Notes: generated from the sequence alone by a model not told the origin. A DNA stretch of 28,808 bases from Sterolibacterium sp964521075 (GCA_964521075.1 CAZFPI010000022.1:1-28808); one strand, 5' to 3'. Positions 13,515 through 21,218 are shown, counted from the first letter of the stretch. A program made the numbers and translations.

Positions 13515-15065
13515 CTAGCGCAGCTGGAACTTGAGTACTTTCCCCGAGGCGTTCATCGGCAAGGCTTCGACGATGGCGACGTGGCGCGGGACTTTGTAGT
13601 TGGCCATGTTTTCGCGTGCCCAGGCGATGAGCCCGGCGGCATCGAGAGTGGCTCCTGAACGCAGTACGACGAAAGCCTTGCCAACTTCGCCCTGACGCTC
13701 GTCAGGCACGCCGATCACGGCGACCTGGGCGATGGCCGGATGCGCGGTGAGGATGCGTTCGACTTCGGCGGGGTAGCAGTTGAAGCCACCGACGATGTAC
13801 ATGTCTTTCAGGCGGTCGGTGATTTTCAGGTTGCCATGGGCATCGAGGATGCCGATATCGCCGGTATGCAGCCAGCCGTCACGGTCGATGGTGTCGGCGG
13901 TTGCTTCGGGGTTGTTGAAGTAGCCTTGCATGACGTTGTAACCGCGCATGACAACTTCGCCTTCACTGCCTGCGGGCACTTCCTTGCCTTCTTCGTCGAT
14001 GCAGCGCAGCTCGATGCCGGGCATGGCGCGGCCGCTGGTGTGGGCGATGGTCTCGGCGTCGGCGTCGCGGTCGCAGATGGTCGCCACGCCGCAGCATTCC
14101 GTCAATCCATAAGCCGTAACGACGACCTTGAAGCCCAGCTCGTCGCGCATGCGATGGATCATCGACGGCGCGATGGCAGCAGCCCCCGTAACGGCAACTC
14201 GCAGGCTGGAGAGGTCGAAGTCCTTGAGTTTGGGATGAGCGAGGAAAGACAGAAACAGGGTGGGCGAGCCGGGCAGGAAGCTGATGCGCTCACGACCGAT
14301 CAGCGTCAGGACACTGTCGGTATCGAACACTGCCAGCGGGTAGATGGTGCAGCCGCGCATCAGGGCGGCCAGCCAGCCAGCCTTGTAGCCGAAGGAGTGA
14401 AAGAAGGGGTTGATGATGAGATAGCGGTCGTCGGCCTGCAAGTCGGTGCAGCGCGACCACTCGTCGAAGGCGCGGATATTCTGGCCGTGACAGGTCATCA
14501 CCCCCTTGGGGCGGCCTGTCGTGCCGGAGGTAAACATGATGTCGGAGATGTCTTCCGGCCGGACGGCAGCAGCGCGTTCCAGTGCGGCGGCCTCCGGCGT
14601 TTGCTCGCCTTGCCTGAGAAACTCGGCCCAGCCCAGATCGCCCGCATGCGCCTTGCCAAGAACGACGACGCGTTCCAGTGCCGGCGTGTTCTGGCCACGG
14701 ATCATGTCCGGGAAATAGTCGTTCAGGAATTCGCCAATACAGAACAGAAGACGCGCGCCGCTTTGTTCGAGGATGTCGGCAGCTTCCACGCCTTTCATGC
14801 GGGTATTGACCGGGATCAGGATGGCCCCCGCGCTATGGATGCCCAGGGCCGCCGCCACCCATTCATGGCAGTTCGGGGCCCACAGGGCAATGCGGTCACC
14901 CGCCTCGATACCGGAGGCGATCAGGGCGCGCGCCACTTGCAGGCGCAGCGCATCCAGCACGGCGAAAGACAGCTCGCTGCCTGGCTCGCGGATGGCGATG
15001 CGTTGCGGGTGGTTCTGCGCGGCGGCCTTGATCAGGCCAGGGAGGGTTTGCGGCAACGACGTCAT
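13515..15065 (-). CDS. fadD3: FadD3-like acyl-CoA synthetase (HIP-CoA ligase)
   Basis: The protein has 516 residues. The P-loop TSGTTGRPKG is at 179-188, followed by INPFFHSFGYKAG (218-230), DFDLSSLRVAVTGAA (283-297), AYGLTE (318-323), the hinge ITDRLKDMYIVGGFNCYPAEVE (415-436, two adjoining blocks) and the catalytic Lys509 in SGKVLK. These blocks closely match what I recall of Mycobacterium tuberculosis FadD3 (Rv3561), which activates the C/D-ring remnant HIP as its CoA thioester. Adjacent ipdF-like and fadE30-like genes support this. AAGGA lies 7 bases before the ATG. A general AMP-forming acyl-CoA ligase is the fallback if the steroid assignment fails. Confidence 0.85.
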   Translation of the reverse strand: MTSLPQTLPGLIKAAAQNHPQRIAIREPGSELSFAVLDALRLQVARALIASGIEAGDRIALWAPNCHEWVAAALGIHSAGAILIPVNTRMKGVEAADILEQSGARLLFCIGEFLNDYFPDMIRGQNTPALERVVVLGKAHAGDLGWAEFLRQGEQTPEAAALERAAAVRPEDISDIMFTSGTTGRPKGVMTCHGQNIRAFDEWSRCTDLQADDRYLIINPFFHSFGYKAGWLAALMRGCTIYPLAVFDTDSVLTLIGRERISFLPGSPTLFLSFLAHPKLKDFDLSSLRVAVTGAAAIAPSMIHRMRDELGFKVVVTAYGLTECCGVATICDRDADAETIAHTSGRAMPGIELRCIDEEGKEVPAGSEGEVVMRGYNVMQGYFNNPEATADTIDRDGWLHTGDIGILDAHGNLKITDRLKDMYIVGGFNCYPAEVERILTAHPAIAQVAVIGVPDERQGEVGKAFVVLRSGATLDAAGLIAWARENMANYKVPRHVAIVEALPMNASGKVLKFQLR

Positions 15066-15097
15066 GATGATTCCTTGCGAAAGTTCTGCCGAGGGGG

Positions 15098-15484
15098 TTA
15101 ATCGGCAGCCATGCTCATGTCTTCCTGGCCCCAGTAGGCACGCATCTCGACCACCTTGCCTGCTTCATTGAAACGCATGGTTTCGATGGCGTTCATTCGC
15201 ATCTTGGGCGCGCCGGGGACAGTAACTTCGACGAGGATGGGCATGGCGGCATAGTCGCCGGAAGAGCCAACCTGCGGGCCGACGATTTCCAGGCGGGCGT
15301 TATTGGCGATCGCCATGCCGTAAAAGCCGCGCAGGGCCTCGCTGCCTTGCTGGATGCCTGTCCCGACCGGGTCTTCGACGGTAGCATCCGGCGCGAACAG
15401 GGCCAGCACACCGTCGAGATCCCCTGCATTGAGACGCTCGACATAAGCGCGCATGGCAGCTTTCATTTCCTCATTACCAGGCAT
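15098..15484 (-). CDS. ksi: Delta5-3-ketosteroid isomerase homologue (SnoaL/NTF2 fold)
   Basis: The protein has 128 residues, the length of bacterial KSI. It aligns without gaps to Comamonas testosteroni KSI over the first 41 residues as I recall that sequence: AYVERLNAGDLDGVLALF holds Tyr14, and ATVEDPVG holds Asp38, the proton-shuttling base. The third catalytic position (Asp99 in KSI, in IDHFRFN) is Glu101 here (IETMRFN). KSI moves the 5,6 double bond of 3-ketosteroids to the 4,5 position; the carboxylate exchange may tune it for another steroid or indane intermediate. GAGGAA lies just before the ATG. It sits between the MaoC and FadD3-like genes. Confidence 0.85.
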   Translation of the reverse strand: MPGNEEMKAAMRAYVERLNAGDLDGVLALFAPDATVEDPVGTGIQQGSEALRGFYGMAIANNARLEIVGPQVGSSGDYAAMPILVEVTVPGAPKMRMNAIETMRFNEAGKVVEMRAYWGQEDMSMAAD

Positions 15485-15501
15485 GATGATTTCCTCGATG
15501 G

Positions 15502-15528
15502 AAAATTTTAGGGATGCTCTGGCATCCC
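15502..15528 (-). terminator. Intercistronic hairpin between maoC-like and ksi genes
   Basis: Immediately after the MaoC stop, GGGATGC (15528-15522), loop CAGA and GCATCCC (15517-15511) form a perfect 7-bp stem on the minus strand, followed by TAAAATTTTC. It may act as a leaky terminator or an RNA-processing/stabilising structure that lowers expression of the distal ksi, fadD3 and cof genes. Confidence 0.55.
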
Positions 15529-15529
15529 T

Positions 15530-15985
15530 TTAGAAATAGTAACGGCTGATGGTGTCGACGACACAGCCGGGCTTGGGCTCGCCTTCGATGTCGATGGTAA
15601 TGCGGATGGTAGCCTGCACGCCTTCGCCGGCCTTGTCTGCGGCGACGACTTCACCGCGACCACGGATGCGGCGGCCGGCTTTCACCGGCGCGGGGAAGCG
15701 GATTTTCTCGCAGCCGTAATTGACGCCCATTTTCATGTTGCGGATTTCGACGAGTTGCGGCAAAAAGAGATTGGCCAGCGAGAGCGTGAGATAGCCATGC
15801 GCCACACAAGCACCGAACGGGCCGTCCTTGGCGCGCACCGGATCAACGTGGATCCACTGATGATCGTCGGTGGCATCGGCAAATTTGTTGATGCGATCTT
15901 GTGTCAGCTCGATCCAGTCAGTCGCCCCCAGGTCGCGGCCGACGGCATCGAGAATTTCCTGAGCAGAGGAAAAAACGGTGGTCAT
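15530..15985 (-). CDS. MaoC-like (R)-specific enoyl-CoA hydratase
   Basis: The protein has 151 residues in a single hotdog domain. The hydratase motif FADATDDHQWIHVDP (35-49) contains Asp41 or Asp40 and His46, equivalent to the Asp/His catalytic pair, and GPFGACVAHGYLTLSL follows. NYGCEKIRFPAPVKAG is the second family block. It resembles the mycobacterial HtdZ (Rv0130) group, from memory. It would hydrate the enoyl-CoA formed by the adjacent acyl-CoA dehydrogenase. AAGGAGA lies 6 bases before the ATG. Specific substrate unknown. Confidence 0.85.
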   Translation of the reverse strand: MTTVFSSAQEILDAVGRDLGATDWIELTQDRINKFADATDDHQWIHVDPVRAKDGPFGACVAHGYLTLSLANLFLPQLVEIRNMKMGVNYGCEKIRFPAPVKAGRRIRGRGEVVAADKAGEGVQATIRITIDIEGEPKPGCVVDTISRYYF

Positions 15986-16006
15986 GAAAAGTCTCCTTGT
16001 CCGGGC

Positions 16007-16792
16007 TCAGGCGCGCTGGCTGCTGACCGAGACGATTTCGCCGGTCATGTAGGAAGAGTAGTCGCTCGCCAGGAACATGATGACGTTGGCAATTTCCCAG
16101 ACTTCGGCAGCGCGGCCGAAGGCTTCCGTCGAGGTGAGCTTTTGCAGCAGCTCTTCGGAAGCGGATTTCTTGAGGAATTCGTGCAGGGCGATGCTGGGCG
16201 AGACGGCATTGATACGCACGCCGTGGTCGGCCGCTTCCAGCGCGCTGCAGCGGGTCAGCGCCATGACGCCTGCCTTGGCAGCGGCGTAATGCGCCTGCTC
16301 TTTCTGGGCGCGCCAGCCAAGCACCGATGCGTTATTTACGATGACGCCGCGCCCGCGCGGCTGCATGCGCGTGAGCATCGCCCGCGTCATGCGGAAAGTG
16401 CCGGTCAGGGTAATGTCGATGACCTTGTTCCATTCCTCGTCGGTCATCTCGACCAGCAGCCTGGAGCCGCCCAGGCCCGCGTTGTTGATGAGCACGTCGA
16501 CACCGCCGAGCTTTTCCTCGGCGACGTCGATCAGGGCTTGCACCTGCTCTTCCTTGGTGACATCGCACAGCTGGCCGAACACCGGGCGATCGCCGGCCAT
16601 TTCCTGCAGTTTGGCGACGGATTCATTCAGGCGACGCTCGTGCATGTCGGAGATGACGATGGCGCGGCAGCCTTCCTCGACGCATTTTTGTGCCGTGGAA
16701 AAGCCAATGCCCGCGCCAGCGGCGGCGGTGATGAGAACGGATTTGCCGGTCAGGAGGCCGTGGCCGGGAACATAGGGGGGAGGTGCTCGCAT
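16007..16792 (-). CDS. ipdF: IpdF-like SDR, steroid C/D-ring hydroxyacyl-CoA oxidoreductase
   Basis: The protein has 261 residues. It begins GHGLLTGKSVLITAAAGAGIG (10-30, two adjoining blocks) with the Rossmann glycine motif, then DMHERRL (49-55), NNAG (103-106), and the catalytic Ser156, Tyr169 and Lys173 in NNASVLGWRAQ and HYAAAKAGVMALTRCSA. It closes with FLASDYSSYMTGEIVSVS. These blocks are nearly identical to my recollection of M. tuberculosis IpdF (Rv3559c), which oxidises the 5-hydroxyl of the indane-carboxyl-CoA intermediate of HIP breakdown. I chose the ATG at 16792 because AAGGA lies 9 bases upstream. As in mycobacteria, the gene adjoins a fadE30-like gene. Confidence 0.88.
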   Translation of the reverse strand: MRAPPPYVPGHGLLTGKSVLITAAAGAGIGFSTAQKCVEEGCRAIVISDMHERRLNESVAKLQEMAGDRPVFGQLCDVTKEEQVQALIDVAEEKLGGVDVLINNAGLGGSRLLVEMTDEEWNKVIDITLTGTFRMTRAMLTRMQPRGRGVIVNNASVLGWRAQKEQAHYAAAKAGVMALTRCSALEAADHGVRINAVSPSIALHEFLKKSASEELLQKLTSTEAFGRAAEVWEIANVIMFLASDYSSYMTGEIVSVSSQRA

Positions 16793-16817
16793 GATGTTGT
16801 CCTTGTCAGAGGTTGTT

Positions 16818-18008
16818 TTATTTGCCGCGCGGTTCCTTGGGCATGCCCAGGGCGCGCTCGGAGATGATGTTGAGCTGGATTTCGTTGGTGCCGGCGTAGA
16901 TGGTGTCGGCGCGGCTGAACATGTAGATGCGCTGCAGATGGGCGCGCGCGGTGTCGTCCTGCGCGTCGAGGATCTCGCCCTCGCAGCCGTAGACGTCCAT
17001 GGCGAGTTTACCCAGATCACGATGCCAGTTCGACCAGTAATACTTGTACATCATGCCGGCGCGCGGCAGTGTGCCGTTTTCCGTGCCGGAGAGCATGCGT
17101 AGCGCGTTGTAACGCATGACTTTCAGGCCGCTCCAGGCGGCGGCGATGCGCGCGCGGATCTGCGGGTTTTTCGCCGCGCCGTTTTCCTTCGCGGCCTGGC
17201 AGACCAGCTCGAATTCGTGCAGGAAGTGCATCTGCTGGCCCAGCGTGGACGCCCCGCGCTCGAAGCCGAGCAGTGCCATCGCCACGCTCCAGCCTTCGCC
17301 AGGCCGGCCGATGATGTGGTCGGCCGTGGTGCGCGCGCCGTCGAAGAATACTTCGTTGAATTCTGCCGTGCCGGTGAGCTGGCGGATCGGGCGGCTTTCG
17401 ATGCCCGGCTGGTCAAGCGGCACGAGCAGAAATACCAGTCCTTTGGAGCCCTGGCTTTCCGGATCGCAACGGGCGACGACGAAAATCCATTGCGATTCGT
17501 GCGCCAGCGAGGTCCAGACTTTCTGGCCGTCGATGATCCAGTCGCCATTGGCTTCTTGCCGTGCGCGGGTGCGTACATTGGCGAGGTCTGAGCCAGCACC
17601 CGGCTCGGAATAGCCCTGACACCACAGCTCCGTGCCGTTCTTGATGCCCGGCAGGAAACGCTGCTTTTGTGTATCGGTCCCCATGGCGATGAGTGTCGGG
17701 CCAATCAGTCCTTCACCGATATGACCGACTCGCCCCGGGCCGCCGGCGCGGGCGTACTCCTCGTGATAGATCAGCTGTTGCGCCAGACTCAGGCTGCGCC
17801 CGCCGTGTTCTTTCGGCCAGCCAACGCAGGTCCAGCCAGCGGCAGCGAGTTTTTGTTCCCATTTCTTACGCAGCTCGGGGTAGGCGTCTTCGTCGCCCGG
17901 GCCGCCCCGGTATTTGAGCGGCGCGTATTCGCCCACGAGGTTGTCGCGCAGCCAGGCGGCGATTTCGCCACGAAAGGCTTCGTCGGCGGCAGAAAATTCG
18001 ATTTGCAT
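16818..18008 (-). CDS. FadE30-like acyl-CoA dehydrogenase, base-bearing subunit
   Basis: The protein has 396 residues. FAD/substrate motifs are WCQGYSEPGAGSDLANVRTRA (129-149, two adjoining blocks) and VWTSLAHESQWIFVVAR. At the usual catalytic site the sequence is YAGTNEIQ, so the common YEG glutamate is Ala372. Glu250 in GFERG sits where isovaleryl-CoA dehydrogenase-type enzymes keep their base, a recognised alternative. This fits the FadE families of actinobacterial steroid breakdown. With the next gene upstream it probably forms a two-subunit enzyme acting on a CoA thioester of a steroid remnant. The link to FadE30 rests mainly on its position beside ipdF- and fadD3-like genes. Confidence 0.82.
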   Translation of the reverse strand: MQIEFSAADEAFRGEIAAWLRDNLVGEYAPLKYRGGPGDEDAYPELRKKWEQKLAAAGWTCVGWPKEHGGRSLSLAQQLIYHEEYARAGGPGRVGHIGEGLIGPTLIAMGTDTQKQRFLPGIKNGTELWCQGYSEPGAGSDLANVRTRARQEANGDWIIDGQKVWTSLAHESQWIFVVARCDPESQGSKGLVFLLVPLDQPGIESRPIRQLTGTAEFNEVFFDGARTTADHIIGRPGEGWSVAMALLGFERGASTLGQQMHFLHEFELVCQAAKENGAAKNPQIRARIAAAWSGLKVMRYNALRMLSGTENGTLPRAGMMYKYYWSNWHRDLGKLAMDVYGCEGEILDAQDDTARAHLQRIYMFSRADTIYAGTNEIQLNIISERALGMPKEPRGK

Positions 18009-18026
18009 GTTCTTTCTCTCTCCGGT

Positions 18027-19157
18027 TCAGGCAGCGTCAAGCAGAACGGTGGCGATATGCTCGCGCAGGACATCGCTGCTGCCCAGCCAGTGCGCGCTGG
18101 CCTGGGCGCGCTTGAAGTAGAGCTGGGGATCGTATTCCCAGGTAAAGCCCACGCCGCCATGCAGCTGGATCGCATCAGCAGCGCAATGGCAGCAGGTGTC
18201 CGAGGCCAACGCCTTGGCGGCGGCAGCCTCACACAGGAAATCGGCGGCCAGCGCGGGGTTCCCGGCCACGGCAGCAGCACCGTAGATGGCCGATCGGGTG
18301 GCTTCAATTTTCACCATCATCTCAGCACAGCGGTGCTTGATCGCCTGGAAAGAGGCGATGGTGCGGCCAAACTGCACACGCTCCGAGGTGTAGGCAACGG
18401 TCAGGTCGAGACATTGCTGCGCGCAGCCGAGCTGTTCGGCCGCCAGTGCCAGGCGGGCGCGGGCGAGGGCGCGTGGCATGCTCGCGGCGACTTGCTGCGG
18501 TGTGGCAATCTGCGCGTCGGCAGGCAGCTGGACGTTCTCCAGGGTGAGCGAGGCGAGGCGGCGGGTGCGGTCAAAATTCTTCAGCGGCGTGCGCGTGATG
18601 CCGGAGAGCGTGGCCGACAAGGCGTAGAAGGCAATCGCTCCGGAAGCATCGCGGGCCGGAAGAATCAGGAGATCGGCACTCGCACCATCGGCGACAAACT
18701 GGAAACGGCCATTGAACACGTTTTCAGCCGTGACGGTGGCGTCAACGGCTTCGGGCTGCCAGTCCATACCCTGGCTGGCGAGAGCAACGGTGGCAGTCAG
18801 CTCGCCTGCGGCAATGGCGGGCAGATAGCGTTGTTTTGCGGCATCGCTGCCCGCTTCCATCAACACCTGCGCGGCCAGACCGACGGTGGCGAAAAAGGGC
18901 GAACACAACAGGCGGCGGCCCATCTGTTCCATGAGCAGCACCAGTTCGACGCTGCCAAGCCCCAGGCCATCGTAAGCTTCGGGGATGGGGGTGGCGCACC
19001 AGCCCAGTTCCTGGGCGATCTGCGCCCACAGACGGGGCTCGAAGCCAAATTCTGTTTCCATCGCCGCGCGCACGGCGGCGGAGCTGCTCGCTTCGGCCAA
19101 AAAGCCTTCGGCCGTGTCGCGGATCATCTCCTGGTCGGAGCTGAGGGCAAAATCCAT
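18027..19157 (-). CDS. Acyl-CoA dehydrogenase, apparently base-less partner subunit
   Basis: The protein has 376 residues from the ATG at 19157 (MDFALSSDQEMIRDTAEGFL). It has an ACAD C-terminal domain with ERVQFGRTIASFQAIKHRCAEM (259-280, two adjoining blocks) and HGGVGFTWEYDPQLYFKRA (333-351), the FAD-contacting segment. At both known base positions it lacks glutamate: the YEG-equivalent reads WLGSS (Leu358), and the helix-G position appears to be Ala234. This is expected for the second subunit of heteromeric FadE pairs in steroid catabolism, where one subunit supplies the base and the other structure or FAD contacts. It directly precedes the FadE30-like gene with an 18-base gap. Confidence 0.82.
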   Translation of the reverse strand: MDFALSSDQEMIRDTAEGFLAEASSSAAVRAAMETEFGFEPRLWAQIAQELGWCATPIPEAYDGLGLGSVELVLLMEQMGRRLLCSPFFATVGLAAQVLMEAGSDAAKQRYLPAIAAGELTATVALASQGMDWQPEAVDATVTAENVFNGRFQFVADGASADLLILPARDASGAIAFYALSATLSGITRTPLKNFDRTRRLASLTLENVQLPADAQIATPQQVAASMPRALARARLALAAEQLGCAQQCLDLTVAYTSERVQFGRTIASFQAIKHRCAEMMVKIEATRSAIYGAAAVAGNPALAADFLCEAAAAKALASDTCCHCAADAIQLHGGVGFTWEYDPQLYFKRAQASAHWLGSSDVLREHIATVLLDAA

Positions 19158-19253
19158 GGGCGTTCCCTTTGTTCGTACGCTTGATGTGGCACGGCCCCGC
19201 CGCGCCACCTTTCACATGGAAGAAAAGGTGGGCGGCAGGGCCGTCGTTGCAGA

Positions 19254-20132
19254 TCAGGAACCGTAGACCTTCTGCGGCGGCACGGCTTCCTTGATGAGAT
19301 CAGCCACCACATCGGTCAGCTCGGCCGGATTCCAGCGCGCCTTCTTGTCCTTGGCCGGGCCAAAACGCCAGCCGTCGGCGAGCATCACCTGGCCACCGGC
19401 GACTTCAAATACGCGGCCGGTCACGCCCTTGGAGAGCGCGCTGCCCAGCCAGACGACGAGCGGGGCGACGTTCGCCGGATCGTAGTAGTCGAAGCTGCCG
19501 TCTTCGGGCTTCTTCATCATCTCGGCGAAGGGGCCTTCAGTCATCAGTGTGCGGGCCGAAGGAGCCAGCGCGTTCGAGGTGATGCCGTAACGGGCGAGCT
19601 CGGCGGCCTGCACCAGCGTCAGTGTGGCGATGCCGCCCTTGGCGGCGGAGTAGTTCGACTGGCCGATCGAGCCTTGCAGACCCGCGCCGGAGGTGGTGTT
19701 GATGATGCGGGCTTCCACTTGATTGCCCGCCTTGGACTGGTCGCGCCAGCGTTTGGCGAGAATGTTGGCCAGACAAAAGTGGCCGCGCAGATGCACGCGC
19801 ATGACCTGATCCCAGTCGTCTTCCGAAAGGCTCACGAACATGCGGTCGCGCACGATACCGGCGTTATTGACGACCACATGCACTTCGCCGTAAGCGGCGA
19901 CGGCAGCATCGACGATCTTCTGTGCGGTTTCCATGCGCGTGATGTCGTCGCTGGTGGCGATGGCCCGGCCGCCGGCTTTGATGATTTCGTCACGCACGGC
20001 CTCGGCTGCTTCCACGCGGATGTCATTGACCACCACATTCGCGCCTTCGGCAGCGTAAGCGAGGGCATAAGCCTTGCCCAGGCCGCTGCCCGAGCCGGTG
20101 ATGATGACGGTGCGCTGATCGCAGATTCCCAT
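19254..20132 (-). CDS. SDR, MFE-2-type 3-hydroxyacyl-CoA/17-hydroxysteroid dehydrogenase-like
   Basis: The protein has 292 residues. ITGSGSGLGKAYA (11-23) is the cofactor loop, and VVVNDIR with Asp37 suggests NAD preference. NNAGIVRDRMF (89-99), Ser148 (NTTSGAG), Tyr161 and Lys165 (YSAAKGG) complete the active site. After the SDR core there is a 45-residue extension (DGWRFGPAKDKKARWNPAEL onward), as in Hsd4A/ChsB-like enzymes of steroid side-chain beta-oxidation; that subfamily call is tentative. AGGGGA lies 7 bases before the ATG; an upstream in-frame start is less likely. It is the first gene of the catabolic operon. Confidence 0.8.
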   Translation of the reverse strand: MGICDQRTVIITGSGSGLGKAYALAYAAEGANVVVNDIRVEAAEAVRDEIIKAGGRAIATSDDITRMETAQKIVDAAVAAYGEVHVVVNNAGIVRDRMFVSLSEDDWDQVMRVHLRGHFCLANILAKRWRDQSKAGNQVEARIINTTSGAGLQGSIGQSNYSAAKGGIATLTLVQAAELARYGITSNALAPSARTLMTEGPFAEMMKKPEDGSFDYYDPANVAPLVVWLGSALSKGVTGRVFEVAGGQVMLADGWRFGPAKDKKARWNPAELTDVVADLIKEAVPPQKVYGS

Positions 20133-20166
20133 GTTTTCGTCCCCTGTAATCTTCAAAATGGTGAAG

Positions 20167-20184
20167 GCCGGACGGATTTCCGGC
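20167..20184. promoter_or_regulatory. Candidate operator upstream of the steroid/F420 operon
   Basis: GCCGGA (20167-20172) and TCCGGC (20179-20184) form a perfect 6-bp inverted repeat with a 6-base spacer, 35 bases before the start codon of the leading SDR gene and inside a 221-base divergent intergenic region. Position and symmetry suit a dimeric repressor site. No clear promoter hexamers or KstR2-like CAAG/CTTG site were seen nearby. Confidence 0.35.
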
Positions 20185-20353
20185 AACCCTTCATTGTTTC
20201 CATCGGGGGCTGTCGCGGCATCGTCCGTTGGGACTACGCAGCGGCGGGATCATTCCAGATCATCGTGACGCATCGCGACATCGCTGGTGAGCATGCCGGA
20301 TTTCATGGGGTAACATGCGCCGCTGCCATCCTCTGGAACTCCCTTGCCTGACC

Positions 20354-21079
20354 ATGCACCGCGACTTGCCTATCGCCGAATCTCACGAGCCGCTGCTACC
20401 CATTCCTTCCGGGAAGTTTTCCCGCTTCGAACCACATCCGTATCAAGCCCTTGGCGCGCCCTATGGCCAGGCGAGCCCCTGGCGATTGCGGCAGGGAGTG
20501 CTTCTGGCCCTGGAACAGGCGCAGGCCGAACTGGCAAACAGGCATCCTGGCTGGCGGCTCAAACTGTTCGATGCCTGGCGTCCCCTGGCGGTGCAAGCCT
20601 TCATGGTCTGGCGGGAATTTGCCCAGCAGGCGGCAATTCAGGGGCTCAGTCTCGACGGCATGGATTCTCCACAAGCCCTGCAGCAGCACTCGCCCGAAAT
20701 CTACGCACGACTGGCCGGGGCTGTCTTCGAATTCTGGAGCCTGCCGGATGAAGATCCGCATCACCCTCCGCCCCACACGACGGGGGCGGCCGTCGATCTG
20801 ACACTTGCGGATGCCGCAGGAAATGAAGTCCCGATGGGCAGCCCCATCGACGAAGTCAGCCCGCGTTCCTGGCCCGATCATTTCGCCTCCGCCCGGGAGC
20901 CGGAAGCCCGGGTTTTCCATGCACACCGCGAATGCCTGTTTTCGGTGATGGCTTCGGCCGGTTTTTGTCGTCACCCCAATGAATGGTGGCATTTTTCGCT
21001 GGGCGATCAGATGTGGGCCTGGCAGCGGGGAGAAGGATCTGCCCGCTATGGACGATGGCACGAGGCGACAAAAATTTAA
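20354..21079 (+). CDS. D-alanyl-D-alanine dipeptidase-like M15D peptidase (VanX/DdpX family)
   Basis: The protein has 241 residues from the ATG at 20354; an in-frame ATG 39 bases upstream is possible, since neither start has a good ribosome-binding site. KLFDAWRPLAVQ (70-81) holds the transition-state arginine. HTTGAAVDLTL (141-151) gives the zinc ligands His141 and Asp148, and EWWHFS (210-215) gives the catalytic Glu210 and ligand His213. No signal peptide is obvious, so it is probably a cytoplasmic enzyme recycling D-Ala-D-Ala from peptidoglycan turnover. Without vanA/vanH neighbours there is no sign of a glycopeptide-resistance cluster. Confidence 0.88.
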   Translation: MHRDLPIAESHEPLLPIPSGKFSRFEPHPYQALGAPYGQASPWRLRQGVLLALEQAQAELANRHPGWRLKLFDAWRPLAVQAFMVWREFAQQAAIQGLSLDGMDSPQALQQHSPEIYARLAGAVFEFWSLPDEDPHHPPPHTTGAAVDLTLADAAGNEVPMGSPIDEVSPRSWPDHFASAREPEARVFHAHRECLFSVMASAGFCRHPNEWWHFSLGDQMWAWQRGEGSARYGRWHEATKI

Positions 21080-21218
21080 TCCGGCCAAGGGCCAGATTGA
21101 TAGAATCAAAACGCTTTCCCTTCGGAAACCCCTGATTGGCGAACCACCCTGGCGAAGGCTGGCATCCCGGGGGGATTTTCGGGCACTTCCTTTTCTTCCG
21201 AAAACCACGACCACGACC

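Noticed and set aside
13740..15101. 453-codon plus-strand ORF opposite the FadD3-like gene
   Set aside because: Shadow of a gene with complete adenylate-forming motifs.
17667..19184. 505-codon plus-strand ORF opposite the acyl-CoA dehydrogenase pair
   Set aside because: Shadow frame of genuine minus-strand enzymes; Gly/Gln/His/Arg-rich composition and no motif.
20354..21079. VanX-like gene considered as glycopeptide resistance
   Set aside because: No vanA, vanH or regulator genes are adjacent; stand-alone DdpX-type dipeptidases are common housekeeping enzymes.
21097..21109. TTGAT-AGA-ATCAA inverted repeat before the glutathione peroxidase gene
   Set aside because: Only 5-bp arms, no associated promoter elements; chance is a sufficient explanation.
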